From Lentimicrobiaceae bacterium (lineage in GTDB: Bacteria > Bacteroidota > Bacteroidia > Bacteroidales > Lentimicrobiaceae): DNA of 6,977 nucleotides. The translations under genes were made by a program, and so were the position numbers. Under the pieces are notes generated by a model. That model was not told the origin of the DNA and made no database searches. It was given only the letters and a program-made list of their open reading frames with translations. This document shows, one piece after another, positions 5,640-6,977 of this stretch (positions within the stretch are counted from its first letter, which is position 1; each line of letters opens with the position of its first letter). The DNA is taken from NCBI GenBank assembly GCA_028697695.1, contig JAQVEI010000120.1:1-6977 (forward strand), read 5' to 3'.

Positions 5640-6977
5640 CTGCTTTTTGTTTATGGATACATTTACCGGCATTTTAAAATGAGCAGTAAATTCGTGACTG
5701 CCGTTTACGTACAATTGGATTTGAGGTTGAGTGGAAACAAGCTCATTATTTTCCGTCCATTTTTCAAAAACATAATTTTCATTGGCAAAAGCATGTAGTA
5801 TAGCGGTATCACCTTCCGCGTAGGTTCCCTGTCCGGTAGTATAGCCATACTCATGGGGTGAAGCACTGGCCAGAATGTTAAACTGCTGCGCGAATACAGC
5901 GGATAGCGAGCGATTTGAGTTCAAGGCAAAGGTATATGAGGCATTGGTAGACACCACCGTGTTGTTTTCAATCCAGTGCCTGAAAATCCATCCGTTATTT
6001 GGAATTGCCATAGCCGTGATAGTGGAGCCCGCCGGATATGTTCCTTCACCTGATACAGTTCCACCCACCATGGGTGAGGCAGTGAGTTGAAGAAGATACT
6101 CGGGCAGGCTTAAATTAAAATGAGCCGTTAGCATTTGGTCAGACTCAACAACGAAACTGTATTGAGCGCTGGTTGACACGATTATTCCTTGACTTTCCCA
6201 ATGTATAAAGGTATAATTAACTTCCGGAATTGCATACAGTTGAACCACGCTGCCAAAGCTGTAAACTCCGGCTCCCTGAGTGGTGCCACCTTCCTCAGGG
6301 TTGGATTCGGTTTGGACGGTGTATTGCTGAAGTTGGAAATTGGCTACAAAAGTGGCATCTTCGGTCAGCATGAAACTATATTCCGGGTTGGCACACACCA
6401 CCACTCCGTTCTGCATCCAATTTATAAAATTGTACCCCGCGTTCGCCAAAGCATTTATGGTTACCTGGCTTCCATAATCATACAAGCCATCCCCACTGGT
6501 ATTGCCAGCTTCAAGCGGGCTGGAGCTAGTTTGTACGGTATATTGAAGCAGACTAAAATTTGCGATAATTTCCCTGTCAGCTTCGGCCTGAAAACTGTAG
6601 GTAGATGATGTGGAAACCTGTACGCCATTCTCACTCCAGTATTCGAAGGTATGCCCGCTGGCAGGTTCCGCTTGCAGCGTAACCGTTTCACCAATCATGT
6701 ACGTGCCACCACCTGAAGCAGTTCCCCCTTCCACAGGCAAAGAGGCTGTGCTTATGACACAACTAAGCCATCCGGTCGCTTCTACATTCACATCATCAAT
6801 GTACCATTCATCATAATTGTACAGGTTACCCTCAGCAACAAAAGCAATGTATGTTTGCGGTGCATTCAGATTCTGTTGTATAGTTATATTTATCTGTTCG
6901 GGTCCAACAACTCCTGTACCTGAAGCCAGTGACCAGCTTTCATTGCTCCAGTTTACGCCATCGGTACTTGTTTGAAT
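5400..6977 (-). CDS. Secreted T9SS cargo protein with five InlB-type repeats (5' end outside window)
   Basis: The frame is open from the right edge to the TAA at 5400-5402, giving 525 visible C-terminal residues; the signal peptide and N-terminus are missing. The first 65 or so residues (codons 6977 down to about 6783) contain TSTDGVNWSNESWSL and end in DEWYIDDVNV. This resembles the last strands of the jelly-roll or 'choice-of-anchor J' domains common in extracellular Bacteroidota proteins. Then come five repeats of 71-76 residues of the divergent InlB B-repeat type, and a C-terminal T9SS type A sorting domain. No catalytic domain is visible, so the function is unknown; adhesion or polymer binding is a guess from the architecture. 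An internal GTG at 6789-6791 could be taken as a start, but it falls inside the jelly-roll segment and is not credible. Confidence 0.9.
   Translation of the reverse strand: MQTSTDGVNWSNESWSLASGTGVVGPEQINITIQQNLNAPQTYIAFVAEGNLYNYDEWYIDDVNVEATGWLSCVISTASLPVEGGTASGGGTYMIGETVTLQAEPASGHTFEYWSENGVQVSTSSTYSFQAEADREIIANFSLLQYTVQTSSSPLEAGNTSGDGLYDYGSQVTINALANAGYNFINWMQNGVVVCANPEYSFMLTEDATFVANFQLQQYTVQTESNPEEGGTTQGAGVYSFGSVVQLYAIPEVNYTFIHWESQGIIVSTSAQYSFVVESDQMLTAHFNLSLPEYLLQLTASPMVGGTVSGEGTYPAGSTITAMAIPNNGWIFRHWIENNTVVSTNASYTFALNSNRSLSAVFAQQFNILASASPHEYGYTTGQGTYAEGDTAILHAFANENYVFEKWTENNELVSTQPQIQLYVNGSHEFTAHFKMPVNVSINKKQDVSVSPNPAKEYILVRPGDDIKLVELYSMTGAVVRKWKHDGSSADLRLDINNCPSGMYFLRITNSKNPEQIIKIVVSEQ
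5667..6761 (-). repeat. Five tandem divergent InlB B-type protein repeats
   Basis: Five units lie head to tail in the secreted protein: 6543-6761, 6324-6542, 6096-6323, 5883-6095 and 5667-5882. Each follows the pattern S-x-P-x-x-x-G-x-x-x-G-x-G-x-Y, then G-(x)n-A, F-x-x-W-x-x-x, V-(S/C)-(T/A), Y-x-F and a closing A-x-F. Examples are FEYWSENGVQVST in unit 1 and FRHWIENNTVVST in unit 4. Units 2 and 3 are the closest at their beginnings (YTVQTSSSP and YTVQTESNP). Unit 3 is the longest because of a NLSLPEY linker. Unit 5 has drifted most: its Y-x-F is replaced by IQL and its EGG-type turn by EYGY. Identity is evident at protein level and much weaker in the DNA. Unit borders are accurate to a few residues. 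Confidence 0.88.

Noticed and set aside
5667..6761. The repeat region as a DNA-level tandem or CRISPR-like array
   Set aside because: The similarity is at protein level; no short identical DNA repeats at regular spacing were found.
6543..6791. GTG at 6789-6791 as the start of the secreted protein
   Set aside because: The frame continues upstream to the window edge through a recognisable jelly-roll-like segment, and no signal peptide follows the GTG.

Overview
The window looks like chromosomal DNA from an aerobic or oxygen-tolerant member of the Bacteroidota. The evidence is a C-terminal type IX secretion (T9SS type A) sorting domain, a HmuY-family protein, mostly absent Shine-Dalgarno sequences, and a compact tyrosine-catabolism cluster of the kind seen in this phylum. 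Genus cannot be determined from the sequence alone.

Layout, left to right. (1) Positions 1-732, plus strand: the C-terminal 243 residues of a HmuY-family (haem-binding type) protein whose start lies outside the window. (2) Positions 739-5227, minus strand: four genes, transcribed right to left, in the order homogentisate 1,2-dioxygenase (hmgA), 4-hydroxyphenylpyruvate dioxygenase (hppD), fumarylacetoacetase (fahA) and a 299-residue flavin reductase-like protein. The last three are packed as a one-base stop/start overlap and a one-base gap. (3) Positions 5228-5399: a 172-base intergenic stretch with an intrinsic-terminator-like hairpin ending only 16 bases before the hmgA start codon, an imperfect inverted repeat, and at best a weak promoter. 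(4) Positions 5400-6977, minus strand: the C-terminal 525 residues of a secreted T9SS cargo protein. It has the end of a jelly-roll-like domain, five divergent InlB-type repeats of about 72 residues, and the sorting domain.

The three enzymes form a nearly complete path from 4-hydroxyphenylpyruvate through homogentisate and maleylacetoacetate/fumarylacetoacetate to fumarate and acetoacetate. The canonical glutathione-dependent maleylacetoacetate isomerase is not among the genes seen; the slot next to fahA holds the flavin reductase-like protein. That is the most interesting functional question here, but the link is inference only. The remaining content is ordinary, and I see no CRISPR array, insertion sequence, tRNA, rRNA or clearly novel system.
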